DNA of 64,000 nt, from the NCBI GenBank assembly GCA_033026295.1, contig CM065168.1, positions 25,025,306 through 25,089,305 on the forward strand, written 5' to 3'. This stretch comes from Channa striata (taxonomy: Eukaryota > Chordata > Actinopteri > Anabantiformes > Channidae). Position 1 is the stretch's first letter. The number at the start of each line of letters is the position of its first letter. Shown piece after piece: positions 49,201 to 63,900 of this stretch. The position numbers and the translations under genes are program-made. The notes beneath the pieces were generated by a model. The model ran no database searches, was not told where the DNA came from, and saw nothing but the letters and a program-made list of their open reading frames with translations.

Positions 49201-52200
49201 TACCTCCACTCCTGGACAGAGAGAGACGTCCGTGGAATGAAAACGTTACAGACAAAGTGGCTAGCAGAGACTCCATGCCACCAGGCCATTTTATTGATTC
49301 CAATTCTAAACTCAAAGTCACAGTTGAACTAGCTTGCCCACTCAGTGTTAAGGATGACAGCTGTGACTTGGAGTCCTCTGATGGTCTTTTTGGGCGCATC
49401 ATCTACCTCTTTAATTACAACAATGTCTCTGTGATGACTAAGCTGAGATCAGAGATCCTCACAATCAATGCTTCAGCCTTCCAGCTGTGCTCCTGCTCAC
49501 AGGAGAATATACAGATAGCCCTATCAAATCACATAATAAATTTTAAGCATAACGAGAGCAAGGACCTGGATTTTGTAACAGGATTTCATGTGCAAGATAG
49601 GAGGACCCACATTTTTGTTCTTGAAGGGCTGAAACAGAAAGCAGTGAGGAGACTTTGGGAGGCTGTTCCTATGAAGTAAGCGCATGAACCCTGCCCTTAC
49701 AGCCTGTGTTAACAGTTTTCAGCTGTGCTGTTTATTTAGATATTGTAGAGTTTTTAAATTCCAATGAGAATCTGGTAGTTTGTGTGATGTTTTGCAGGTT
49801 AAGCGGGAGTGAGGAAGAGCAGGTGAGAGTCCTCTACAATTCAAACCTGGGTTTCTTCAAGCGCATATATGACTCATTAGATGTTGGCCTGAGTCCTATT
49901 TATCTAAATGACGCACTAGAAAATATCATGAGGCGGCCTGTCATCTACATTAGAGGCATGGTCCCTCAACCGTGCTTCCAAGCTTTATCAAGGTACTTGT
50001 ATATAAAGAGCAGTAGGCTTTACTTGTGACTTTGCAAACACTGTACAACATACCAAATCCTCATGCTATTGTGATAAAAACATCATAAATTAGTTCAACT
50101 TTAGTCATTTGATGGTTGTAAAAACAAAATAGACAGTATATGTGCAGTATCCCTTGAGGAAAATGTTAGGACTTCTAGCATCAATTTCTAGGTATAATGA
50201 AGCTGCACAGGCAGGACGAGGTGGCCCAACACCTGACATTTTATGTTAGTTTCTTTCTATAATCTAATTATTAATTTCTATTATTTCGTTTGTACTGACC
50301 CCAATGTCAAGGCATTTTCATTAAAAAAAATATATTTGACTTTGGAAACTGTAGAAAACTCATTCAAGGTGTACTTACTAGTTTCTTCAACTGCAACCTT
50401 CTAATTAGTGATACTGGTCACAGTTGGAATCCAGCAAAATATGTTTTGCATTTAGGATCAAGTTTATCTTGTCAAACTAGATAAAATTCAACTCATGCAT
50501 GAATTTGATGGAGTCTGAAAAAGCATATAAAACACAATTACAGAATATTTACAATATAATGTGTAATAAATGACATGATAGTTTTTATTATAATTCAATT
50601 TTTTAGGTTAAGCCAGCTATGTCACATACAGCAACTCAAAGACATCGTGCAGTACAACCTCTTCCCCTCTGCTGATATGATTGTCAGCATGAAAAAGGAG
50701 TATGGCACATATGATGAGCAGTTTGAACCAAAAGAGGGTGCAGACACTGAAGTGAACATTCCTACTCTGACTGTGCAGATAAAAAAAAAGAGGACACAGC
50801 TCGACACAAACAACAGAGAATTCACCAGATGGAAACACAATGTCCAGCAGAAAGACTTTATTCAGGTCAGTAGGCCTGAAGATCTGTAAATTACTGTAGT
50901 CTGAGTTTTGTCTGATTTATAATCAGAGATTTGCATGTGTTTCAAACTATTAGGAAAATATTAAAAAGGTGCAAGAAGAAAGTAAGAGGATGCAGAAGCC
51001 AGCGGCTGCTGTATTAAAGGTGGACCAGAGCTCAGATAGACCAGCACACAACTACAGCATACAGACGTTCAACTCAAATGAACAAGCCAAGGAGTTGCTG
51101 CAGAAAATGATGGCAAAGGTATGATGATGCTGCTAGGTATTGTATACCTACACTACGATACAGTACATGTTTAGTGCTTATATCATAATGGGATGATGGT
51201 TTTTCACTGTATACTGCCCTTAATGTGTAGTTCAGGTTTCAGCTAACCACAACATTTTGCTAACTGCCTAAATTTGGTCACTGCATTTATTTTTATGATA
51301 CTGACTTCCTAATGTACTGCACTGACACTGTGATGCAGCTGTTCAACCGTAATCCAACTTTCCTTTAACTTTTATTCTACACAGCAAGATGCATACTTTC
51401 CATTTCTTGTCCAAACTGTTTTGTCTGAACTTCAACCTGCACTAATGTGCATTTTTGTAATAGCAATGGATCACATCCATGTGCATAGTATAATGTGAAA
51501 GGAGTCACTCGCACTGAGAAACCCAGTTGATTTGGCAGTTCCCTCAGCCCTGTGAAGTGTGTTTTGTTTTTTTACATACCCACAAATATTCTGTTTGGGT
51601 CATTCTCTAAACCATCTAGCTTAGTTATCATTAACATAGTGCAGCATGAAGCGGCTTAGGAGCCAGATATTTGACTTACGGATATGGCAGATTTAAACAA
51701 AGTTAAGAGTCACTTGAAATATGGCTCCGTATGAAAATAACTTAATGTTACTTTAAATGACACGTGGTAATGCAAAACTTATGAGGAAATAATGAAGATG
51801 TCCACTATCACACATATGGACATCTGTATGCATCACGCATACAAGTCTGCTTTGGGCCTAAAAGGTGGATGAATACAGTCAGCAATCTAACAGACATTGT
51901 CAGCAGTAATGTAAAGGACACACAACTTCTAGATTATAGATAAGATTGTGAATATTATATATTTTGTGCTGGAACCCACAAGAAAGAATCAAGTTTCTGT
52001 TGAAGAACTTCGGTGTATTGTGTGAACCTTTAGGTACCTGGGCAGAGGTTCACCTACAGTCAGCAGTACCACAGTGCCACAGTGGAACCTGGAGATGTGA
52101 CACCTAAAAATGCTGCCAACTTCATTGCTCCCTCTACAGTTTGGATCACGAGCATGAGCAGTGATAAACCTAGACACCCAGATGGGGCTCGTGTGGATGA

Positions 52201-54703
52201 GCTGAGAAAGGTGATGTCACTCTTTATCTTTCAGGAGTGTGGGGTTTCAAAGGAATTAGAAAGGAATTTAATTTATTGGCATTCCCATGAAGCTTGACTT
52301 ACTGTCTATTTTATGAACCAAAATGTTTATGTAAGGTTTAGAATGGCATAGAATATGGCATGACTAATAATATTAGCCTTGCTGTTGCTCTCAGTTGTAG
52401 ACTGGCAGTTTACAACACAACTTGAAGCACCTGGTTAATCTCCAGAGGCGTCCAGTTGTAAAGTTAGTAGTAGAAGGCTAAAATGATAACACTACTCTGT
52501 CCTTGCAGCCATGGAGAGAGAACATCTTACATGCCAATACATTAAAGCCTACACTTTCACGGGACAGATGGACCTGGAGCCAGCGCTATGAAGACTTTCA
52601 GCTTTACAGAAAACCTCCCCCTTTCTTCAGCGCACCTCCTGTCACAATTCACCTTGCTGGTATGCACCATATTAGACTGTGCTGCAACACTTTATCTGCT
52701 AGAAGTGTTACACCTTTCCCTTAGCTCTTAGTAATTAGCTAAGTCTTAACAACTAGATATGTGATAATTGTAGCTACAGTATACAACACATTGCACTAAC
52801 TGTAAATGCCAAGATATGGTGTCAGCCTAACAATCAAAACGTGAGAGCTCTTAAATTGGAGTTGAGCAGATGAATGAGATTTCTCATTTCTCCACTACAA
52901 GCTGCCTTATTAACCATAAGCTCTTACAGCCACAAGATGTCAGTCACCTTTGTTCACTCGACAGCCTTAGGAGCTGGGCAGCATATGTATTTTCCTCAGT
53001 TATATTTGACACCAATGATAAAGAAAACATACCAATGAATTACATTTAAATTAACATCTTATTTAAATCAAACTGGCAAGTGACCCATTTAATTGCATTG
53101 TAATTTAAGTCCTAGATTAGTTGAATGCCTGAATTGCTTGTTCTGGACTGAATACTTACGTACAAAAGAGATCTGGGTTTTGACTCTTTAATATGTGAAA
53201 AGTGTGCAGTCAGGAAGGCTTCTGAATAATACCAAGTACTTTGTTTTTTTGTTTGTGAAAGTTCACGTTGAGTAATCTAAGTCCATCTGGTAGTGTTATA
53301 GTTCACCGTGGTTGGGTTCCAAAGGCACCTTGTAACAACTTTGCTTTGTTTAAATCTAAAATTGGACAAAACAGAATGGCTAGCCTTCAACTAGCATTAC
53401 AGCACTGAATTTAACAGTCTAAAAGAATCCAGAAGGGGATTTTTTCCTATAACTGTCTGGACTGTAAGGTTTTTCTCAGTATTGCAAGCCAATATTGATA
53501 TGTTTTGATTGAAGCTCCAGATGGTGGATATTAGAGCCAGTATCAATCTTTGCTGTTGAGTAACACACTCCCACAACACACTGGAGAATATATTTGGACA
53601 GAGAGAAACTTTAATAGTATCAACAATTAACAAAAAGTATCTGTTGCTGTCTGTCCTGTTATTGTTCTGTCCTGTAAGCAGGAAAAAGAAAAAAAAATGT
53701 TTTTTTTTTAAATCTGTTTGTGTGATGCTTATACACAGGAGACACTCTGCAGCAGGAGCAGCTTGAAGCAGCCACAGCTCAGTACAGTCGCTGGCTAAAG
53801 AAGCTGCTTCCTGGTGTCAGCACTAACCCACCAAATGGCCCCATTTCGGAGTTCAAGTGTCACATGGGAGTTAAGTCGGAGACAATTCAGGATATACTGA
53901 AAGATGAGCCTAAGAAGTACTCACTGAGGAAACCAGGCCTAATGCTGAAGGTAGAGTACCGATAGCAGATGACATAAATGTCATTCATTTTAAATACTGT
54001 GACCATAATATTAGAACCACCTCTTCTTCCAGTTTGACCTTGATAATAAACACAAAGTACACAGTATCACCTTTCTGACAGTTTCAACCTAAAAACTGAA
54101 AAAATATACCTTTATAAAAGTAAAATTCATAGCAGAGCCACTGTATTAGATTGAGTTACACTCCACAGATGCACTTTCTCTAAAAAAGTATGAAGGTAAG
54201 CTATTTTTCTGAGACAAATCATTGATGTGATGAACTAACAGCAACTGAATGTAAGAACTTTGAGCTGGTGAACCAGCAGCTGTGGTTTTCTCTTGCAGCC
54301 TTTCCCTCAACTGTCTGTGATGAACCCGGGTTATGACAAAGCAAAGGAAACAGAGTCCATGGCCTTGGCTCCAGGTCCCTGTAACAACTGCAGCCTCAGC
54401 AGCAAAAATGTCGTCCCTAGACACACCTCTCTGTACAAAAAATATCAATTCATGTCAGTTCAAGTTAGAACTTTTATTAAAAACGTACTAGATAAATTAT
54501 AGTCTACAGTATATGATCGTCTTAATTTGTTATGTACTGTTGCTTCCTACAGTGGATTCAGTAAGCAGCATTCCTTCCTGTACAAGCGGACTGTGCTGCC
54601 CCTGAGCGATGAAGAGAAGAGGATCTTCACTTTTCATACACCAACTGTGCAGGCTTTCAGGAATACTGCAGAGGATACAACCCACAAACAAAGTACCTAT
54701 TAA
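46239..54703 (+). CDS. cfap92: Cilia- and flagella-associated protein 92 (KIAA1257)
   Basis: Poorly characterised protein named for its link to cilia. Fifteen coding exons: 46239-46488, 46646-46848, 47040-47259, 47352-47471, 47547-47663, 48530-48714, 48813-49675, 49798-49992, 50607-50865, 50954-51118, 52034-52210, 52509-52659, 53739-53950, 54299-54453, 54553-54703. All phases match and give about 1140 residues. The ATG is 8 bp into the exon starting at 46231. Family blocks are MPVYCQYKFHN, LQIEVHDRDRKLE, HGIAELNLSELLLGKK (large 863-nt exon) and FTYSQQYHSATVEP. No membrane segment or known enzyme motif is visible. Introns 9 and 14 have GTCAGT donors. It ends only 296 bp from the convergent ACAD9 stop. 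Naming rests on recalled similarity and on synteny with EFCC1 and ACAD9. Confidence 0.85.
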
Positions 54704-54881
54704 ACCCAACAGGCTTGAAAGCATGAATTAATTATCTTGCTCAATTCATTATAGAGCCAAAGTTAAAAGAACCCAAAACTCTATAAAATGTGATCAAGAA
54801 AATATGTCCACTATCCAAAAATAGCTCATCTCTGAAGCAGTGCTTATTAGAATGCCATAACTAGTTACACAAGTCTCTTAC

Positions 54882-54887
54882 TTTATT
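54882..54887 (-). terminator. Poly(A) signal of ACAD9
   Basis: AATAAA on the minus strand, 113 nt after the ACAD9 stop codon. The 296-bp gap to CFAP92 holds nothing else notable. A plus-strand AATAAA at 55152-55157 would let CFAP92 transcripts run across the last ACAD9 exon. Confidence 0.5.
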
Positions 54888-54999
54888 AATTTTAAATTGA
54901 AATGCTGTCAAAAGACAACTACAAATCACTGTGACTGAAAACTTGACTGACTGGTCAGTCAGAAGAGAGCAGACACAGATTATGGTCACGTGAGACAGT

Positions 55000-57900
55000 T
55001 TAGTATGTTCTTTCAAGAGGGTGAGAGCAGATGTAGGCTCTGTTCTGCAGGACGTCCTTTGCGATCTTCTTAATGTTTGCATCATTGTTTTCAGGAGAGT
55101 CTGGAACAGATTGGGAATAGACTTACATAAACAAGCCACTTTCATTCATTAAATAAAAATCATAACATCATGTCAATGTATAACTCTGGTTTTACATGTG
55201 CGCCTAAAAAAAAAAAAAAAAAAAAAAAAGAGTACAGTGTGTAAATTAATAGCAGTGGGAGGTTTGGGTGTTGGTATGCAGGGGGGAAAATGGGGAAAAT
55301 CCTGCAACACATGCAAGTCTTTTGTACTGGAATGCTGTAAAAAGCACAGGGCTGTTCTCAATTAGGATTTTGTGTTGTTACTTACGTTTCTGCAGCTGAG
55401 TCATCATGTAATTGTTCCTGAAAAACGCGTCGCAGCAGAAAGTGTTTGCAAGCAGCACCTAAATAAATTACCAACACAAGCATTCATGAAAACAAGAGGA
55501 CAATAAGACAAGTGTAAGATATAATGTCAAACGCAGTTAAAAGCATCAAATGTCAGAATGTGAACAAATGTGAAGCAAATAGTCAATGGTTCTATTTTCA
55601 TCTGCAAAGACTAAATCATTTCATTAGACAGCAGAACTAAAGTGGATGCAAGCTTATTGGCTGAGCCCACGTTTAAAAAATATTCAGAGCTTGGTCTGGA
55701 TCTTGTGTTACTTTCAATTTTCTTTGGAATGGAATACATTTAGATATGATCTCAACAGTCTGTGTATCTTGACATTTCTAGCTGTAGCTACAGTGGAGAC
55801 AGATACTGTAGGAGGGGCACCGAGCTGCACATGTGAAACACAGACGAGTGTTGCAAAAGTGGATAATACAAAGCATCCCATGTCTCTCTGTTGAGGATTT
55901 GTTTTCCCCTGCTTTGCTCCACATTTCTGTTCCTGATTACACACAGGACCGTCTCAGAGTAAGTGTTTACTTACTGTATACTTATCCAGCTAAACCTACT
56001 CTTTCTCAAAAAAAAAGTCCTCTACAAACATGTGAAGACAATCAAACATGACAAATGACAATGTTCTTAAAAAAGTGTGATTTCTATCTTCATAGGAGAA
56101 ACTATTCCTTCATAAATTGAAAGGGACTTTTTTCATGTTTTTCCACTTTTTCTGCATGTAGCTGTAAACTATTTGATAAATATATATATCTATGCACACT
56201 GTTTATTCATCCTAAAAAGGAGGACTTCAGATGTAATACATTTTATATTTTGAGGGTTGTGCTATTTTTTTTCTGGGCCACTACACAGATAATTTTTTCT
56301 CATGATAAGAAATTAGCATATTGTGATACTGACAATAGAGTATGTGTTCTATAAATTCCATATTGCTAGCATCTCACGAGTTACTACAAAACACCATATG
56401 CACAAATGAAGGCCAAAATAGCACACTAAATGTTAACTGTATACAAAAAGCTTTCTCAAAGTAGACACAAACCCAATATTTGGTTGCGTCAGAAATGTGA
56501 AAATCTTAAAATTTTAAATGTAGAAAGGTAAAAAATCTGTAGAATAATTAAAAAACTAATTCTAAAGACAACATGCTGTGTGGGAAACATTTTATTTATT
56601 ATATAATTTTTTAGTTGACTTGAGAGAAATTTTCACACATACAGCTATTTTGAAATAATAAGTTTAATTATCTATTTACTAATCTACTACTATTTACTAT
56701 CATCTACCAATCGAACAAACAACTGCAGCTGACTTAGCTTAAAACCATACTGATTTACCTGTTTACAGCAAGACTAACTTCTAAATATTGAGACATAATT
56801 TAAAAATAAAACTTGTCCCAGTTGTTTAATACGTGTGTTTAAAAACGTAGGTGTGCGTGTGTATGTACACACCTCATGGTCGTGATTTCTGAGGCCAATG
56901 CTAATGGAGCGACTGGCTCTGGACAACACAGCTGTCATGGCGTAGAGGTTGATCAGCACATCTGCTACTCTCTTCAGTATGAGCTGTTCGTCCACAACAG
57001 TCTGACAACACAGAAAAACAAAAAACAAGGACACTTCATGAATCAATAATTTCTAGCGTAGTGTCGATTTAAGATGTGATTTATCTCCTGTGTTTGGAGG
57101 CTTGCTGACAGAGACTTTACTGATGCCAGGGTAAGGGTATAAGCAGGAAAACACTGTAAAACCTATGGAATAGGTTTAAATCGTTTCGAGGCTTCATATC
57201 AAAACTGACCTGTTTTACCCTCTTAGCAATTATTATAATTATTAGTCTGACTATGGAGCAACGTGGATATGCCGATGTTAAAAATGTCATGGGTTAGAAC
57301 CTGCTAGCCAGGTCTGGCATGTCTGTGTGGTGTCTGCATGCCCTACGTGTGTGTGTTTCCACTAGGTACTCTTGCTTTCTTTTACAGTCCAAAGACATGA
57401 AAACTCTCCAAGGATCCATGTGTCAGACTGAGATAGAATGCATATCCTGCTTGTCGCTGGGACAAGCGACAGCTGGGATTAGCTTTACCACCACGCCTAC
57501 AACATTTAACAGGAAAAGTGGTCCAGACAATGGGCAAATATTCCTGGCTAGTAACACTTACTGTGTATGATATTGCCTGGCAAAGGCAAAAGCTGTGAAT
57601 TCCTGTTCCAGCCCCTTACTAATAAATCAGTTTCATTCTAATCCTAAAGCACCTTTAACTTTAAATTGTACCGTTACAGTGTGTAAGGGTAAGAGAACTA
57701 GACAGAACTTTTTCCAGAACAATGATGTGAGACAGTGCAGTGAGGGTCTACACACCAGTGCGGCTGTCAATAATAATATGTGCATTGGTGGTTCAGTGGT
57801 ACAATTCTCGCCTGCCACGCGAGAGGCCCGGGTTTGATTCCCGGCCAATGCAACACAGCTTTTTTTTGGCCTCAGAGAGGAAGATGCCCAGGACAGAGTG

Positions 57901-60900
57901 AAGTGGAAAGGGATAATTCACTCTGGCTTGTTTGTTGTTAGTTATTTCATACAAAATGTGCAAAATGATTATATCAACTAAGGTGAATTATGTCTCAGTT
58001 ACACAAAAGCACTGTAACTAGAGAAGGCAGATACTACTTTCATAGACTGACACTGACACACAGCTGTGTGTGAGGCATAGCTCAAGGACAGCAAAGCTGT
58101 TGTCATTAACCTGCATTCAGAAAACTTACGTTCATTAAATAGTAATATATTTATGACATTTATGTATAAACAATAACTCACTTGTAGTTGATTGAAAAAC
58201 AAATCTGATGTTTGTGAAACAATTTAACCCATTTAAGCCTTGTTAGTTGTTAAAATTATACATAGTAAAAAGGTTAGATGGAAAGTGGTTAAGTCAAATA
58301 CACACTGCTTTGTGTATTTTTAGAGGTTTATCATGTTCCGACCTTTGAAAAATAATTATTACCTACAATAGTCGATTAACTGTAGTGGAGTAAGACATTT
58401 TCCAACAAAATTTAGACAGCTTAATGTAGAAAGATCCAGCAAAAACCATTATGTGAACACAGCAAAGGGCTTATTCACAGCAAATACTGACTATTACAGT
58501 ATGAAAGATGAACTATCATGCATTTATTTAGCTGTCAGTGTTGTGCAAAGCAACTTGAAATTTCCCCCTCAACACATCAGGATCAGTTAGGTTTCAAGTA
58601 CACTTGTGAGGAGAACCTGGTAACTACTGGGCTTCCAATGAAATACAAACATGCCCTACCACTAGAGCGGTACTGCTGACTCATAGTTGTCCATCTCTCT
58701 TGATAATTTGGCACCAAAGCCCTTTCAATATCTCAGAGAGATTATTTACTGTGACTTAAATGTTCAAGGCCTCCAAATGTTCTGCTCGTGAAGACTGCAG
58801 TTTGATGAAAAGACATTTCTCATCTACTGGATCAAAATCAAGTCAAATGATACAAGAAGTGGATTTGGAAAGCTGACATGTTTCCAGAGGTTTATAGCTT
58901 CTTTGGGAAAGCTTTGATTACTAAAGCACAGTCACATTGAAGCTTACTCACACAAAAAAGGAGACTTTGGAGCAGCTGTCTAACAGATGAATAGTACCTC
59001 CCAAACACTGACTGAACAGATCTCTACTGTCATTAAGAAACAACACGTACATTCAGTCACTGGAGACAAATGGGATTTTTCTTCATAGGAATTGGGAACA
59101 TCTGAAAGGAATAAATCACACAGCTGTTTTCCCAAAATGTAAAGTCAATCAAACGTTACCGTTCCGTATCTGTAGAGTAGACTCTCCACAGTTGATCCAA
59201 AAAGGCTGACATTCTGCTCCAACTTCTTTGCACTTTCCTGTGAAAACAAAACTGCTGCACCTCTGAAGAATAACAAATACTTTTAAGGCTCATAGAAAAT
59301 GTATGTTTTAAAATTTTGGATAACGTTCTTACGTTCAAGCTGGGATGCACCACGCCGTCTTTTCCTGTCAGGCCAAGGTCCACCGAATCACCGAATGAGC
59401 TCTTCAGTTTCTTGCCTGCCATGCTGAATACAAGACCTACATTTCCTTTCTTGATCTCCCTGGAGGTAAAGCAGAGAAAAGTGATTAAAGACTGAACAAA
59501 AGAGCGACTCGTATAATTACACAACCTGTAGTGTACATCATCTGTATTGATCAAATTATTTATTATTTGTCAAGCTGCATTTAATATAAGAGAAACACAG
59601 AATTGAAAGGCTTATATATAATATTTGTACACCAACAATGGAAGAAATGATTAGAAACAATGTTTTACCCTGAGTTATAAACCTACAATACACAATGACT
59701 ACAGAGTTTTTTAGGGCCTTTCAGCTTGATGTTCTTATTGGCCTGCTCATCAGTTCTCTAAGCTGTCATTAACGCTGATTCTAACTGTTTTAGTTTTGGC
59801 AAAAGAAAAACAAAAAAAAGTTTTTCCCCTTGTGCTGTAGAAGTTCCGCTGTTTTTGAAAAGCATCAGCCAGAGACATTGCTCCACTTAGTGACATGTCT
59901 GGTGTGGCTGTTTTTGATGAGGCGCGTCCTGCCATCAGTATGCGAGTGCGTGTCAATGGTGCTGTATAAATGCTGTCTATTTTGAAGTTTAAACAAATGT
60001 TGCTCCAAATGCTCAGAACCAGCGCTATTGCACCTGGAATTCTTGCTTGTGTGCAGTTTACTGGTTTAAACTGAGATTCAGGAGCAACATTTGTTAAAAA
60101 GTTTCCAGTGATGTGTTCTGGAATTAGAAACGTCATAGACTGGAGTCCTTTCTAACTGATGTGTTTTTAATCATTTCTGGACAACAAAAAAGTTCAACAT
60201 CTAAGATGAATAAGCGAATCCAGACTGCAGTCTCACAGACACTTAATGTCAGTAGAGACAATTTATTGTTGGCTTTAGTGTCTGTATGGAAACTGTTGAA
60301 ACCAGTATTCATTTAGAAAATGGCCAAAGTTATTCTTCAAACCAAATATACTGACGACAATCACAGCGTCTGTGGTCATACTATACTGTACAAAAGCTTT
60401 AGCTTCAGATGTTTTGGTGGTTTTTCATCACACAGTACCATCACTCCAGAGCAAATTGATGAACCCAAACATACAGCCAGAGTTATAAAAACCAAACAAA
60501 ACAACACTACAACGCTTGATCAACACGAAGAACAAGGGAACAAGAACAACTGCAAAGACGGTGTGATCCCCACAGAGCCCTGATTTAAACGTGATTTAAT
60601 CCCAGACTCCATAAACAGAAAAGACATGGAGACAACCTAAATCCATCTAGTTCTCTAATCTTCTCTAAGAGAACAACTTACCAGGTACCTTGAAATTGGT
60701 AAAAGTAGTAGTAAAAGTAGCTTTTACTGAATTATCTATAAAGCTAAATAATGCCTAAGAACAATTCTTGACTTTATGTACAGTATTATCACATTCTTAG
60801 CACTTTAAGATTATACCTCTTATATTTAAAATGTACAGCCCTCATATTCTTACTTTATCTTCTGTGTGAGAACTTTGCCAGCATACTGCATTCCAGTGAG

Positions 60901-63900
60901 AGCGATGTACATCCTTAGGATTTCATTGGTCCCCTGACAACAGACAGACAAAATATAAATATCAAACTATCATATTAACACACACACACACAAACAGAAC
61001 AAAAAGGAAAATTATCAAATAAATAGCATGTGATGTTTAGGTCACATGTGCCATCTGGTGGCCTCTTACAGAACAGAACAGTACCATATTTTTATCCTGG
61101 ATTTGAAAAAAATACAGCAGTGCAAATTCCCACCCAACAAATTTTATAATTTCTTATTTAACCGCTCAAAATAAGTCTAAACCTTTACATTTGACATTAT
61201 GGTCTAGGAGCAGTAAGACACCAGTCCACGGTCATCCACTGGCCATCCAACTGTCGTGCTCGTTTTTGAGTGGTGTGCCACACCGTTGGCACTAGCTGGA
61301 CCCCTGTCTGCAGCTTTTTAGCTGATTTTACATACTGAATAGGCAGCATTCCCCATCGGTTAGGGAGACCATTCTGATTGGCTGAACAGCTTACTGAAAC
61401 AGTGCACAAGAATCATCTGAACAATCCAACATGAGAGTAACACGGTCATCTGGAATGAAGAAACTGAAACTGTTTGTGATGAGCCAGGGTGGTGTAAAAA
61501 TATCAACAAATTCCGCTTTTCAGCCACAGACCTAGTTCTTTAACTGAATCAAACACTACCACCACCTGAGGGGAAGGACAGTTATTTCCCCTCAAACAGT
61601 CACAGAACACGCCATTGCCTTAGTGTGTTCAGGGGCCACTGTTTTGCCCAGATGAAGCAGACATGAGGGGCAACATTACAGTTCTATGATGCTGGCTTGG
61701 TGTGTCTCTCTCATAATAGTTTTCTCATAGTATTTACGACATTTCTATCAATCTACTGCCACTGCAGTCAAATGGTTGAACCTTTCCTATTAATTGCATG
61801 GCTCCGATGCGCTGCAAATTAAACACGGTTTGCCAAATTTTTAATTTGACATCATGTTATGCCTCCTGCTCGTGCTGATGGCACACAGAAATCAAGCTGA
61901 TTTTCACACGTGAGGATTCTTCTCACTCAGGTGATCTCCCGCTGTGAGTTACACATCTGAGAGGCCACTCCAGATAATGTCCGAGGCTGAATTCTCCTAA
62001 CACTATACGGAGTTCGTGTCTGAAACAGGCTACAGAAAGTTTTTTAATTTAGTATATGGAGTCCTAAATAGTTCATCAGTGTACCTCAAAGATTGGCAGG
62101 ATACGACAGTCCCTGAGAAAACGCTCATAGGGGTAATTCTTTGTATAACCCACACCTCCGAGGACCTGCAGCGCTTCACTGACACATATCCAGGCACCCT
62201 CAGAGCTGAACACCTGAACAGATGACAGAAAACAGACACAATTAGTCAATCTGTTTTATAGCACTTTTAAATGCACAAACCTATTGTCAAAGCTATCTAA
62301 CCTTGACCATAGCAGCCTCTACAGAGCAGTCTGGAATCCCTGGCCTGTCCATCATCCCTGCTGTCAGGTACGCCATGCTCTCCATCACAAAGGTATTAAG
62401 GGCCATCATTGCAAACTTCTCCTACAGAAACAGCTCGGTCCGTCAGGTGTTCATTACATACCGGATTTGGAAGTGCAGCTTTTTGACTAATTTTCAATTT
62501 TAAAGCCGGCTGTACCTGAATCATACCAAATTCACTCAGGCTTTTGTTAAATTGCTTCCTTGTTGCAGCATACTCAGAGGTCATTTCTAAAGGGAGGCAA
62601 AGAAACAGAAGACATCTTTACAAATACCACACATAAGATTAAAATCTGAGCTGCTGTGCAGGGTTTTTACCTATCAGTTTTTTTATCATTCCAGCTGAAG
62701 AACTGCCCATACTGAACCTCCCCGAGTTTAGGATGTTCATGGCAATCTGTCCAACAGAAAGCAACATTTTTAGGTATAACTTAAAACTAACTACAAAACA
62801 GTCACCCACAACAGTTTATGTTGAGGATAGTATAAAGCTCACCTTGAATCCATCACCTACTTCTCCTATTACATTCTCCAATGGCACTGGGACGTTGTCA
62901 AAGGACAACTCACAGGCTGAAAAAGTCACATTGTTTTTAACAAAAATCAAACAAAAATGCTCAGACTCTTCCAAGACAATTCAAAAACAATCAAGGCTAA
63001 TAATCAGGCTTACTGTTGGAGCCCCTGATGCCCAGTTTGTCCTCTGCTTTGCCGCTGGTGATGCCCCCAAAAGCCTTCTCCACAATAAATGCTGAAATCT
63101 TGTCTTTCGTAATGCCATCTACCGTCACCTCCGTCCTGGCAAACACAGTCATAATATCTGCAATCCCACCGTTCGAAATCCAAATCTAGTAAGAAATTAT
63201 TAAAATAGATCTTTTGAGATTTTAAGGTAATGTGGGGCAATTTTTACAATATAATGTAAATAGAGATCATATCTTTAATGTGAGCTTGCTTCCTCTTGCC
63301 TTGGAGCCGTTGATCAGGTAATGCATCCCATCCTCTGACAGAGTCGCACGGGTCTGAATAGAAGCTGCATCACTTCCACTGAAATGAACAAACTATTAAA
63401 TGAAGCTAATGGAACAAAATTTATACTGAGGGATAAATTATAGTTGCTACCACTGGTTTCCCACAACAAGCTCTGTAAGTTTTCAATATGGACTTACAAC
63501 ACTGAATCAAAGTACATTTATTGTGGCTTTTTAAACAATGGTCTGTTTAAGCATTTAAAACTCTGATATGAAGTTGGTACTCTAGTGATTCCATATTGTT
63601 TGCACCTTTCTTCTTACCACTTTAACAAAAATTCAGATGTATTTGTACTACGATCACCTGCAGTTGTTTAATAAGGCACAAGTGATTTCCATCTGTCTAA
63701 TTATGTGGCCAAACCATGTTGTAAAGACAACGTGAAAACATCTGAATATACTTTTCAGACACTGGAGCGAACTGTCTATTAAATCATGGGAAATATTAGA
63801 CTTCAAGATGTCCTGACGTGGAAACATTTCCATATTTGTTACTTATGTAGATTAACACCTTCGGTTTTGACATAGTTTAAAATGGATGCCAGATTGGATG

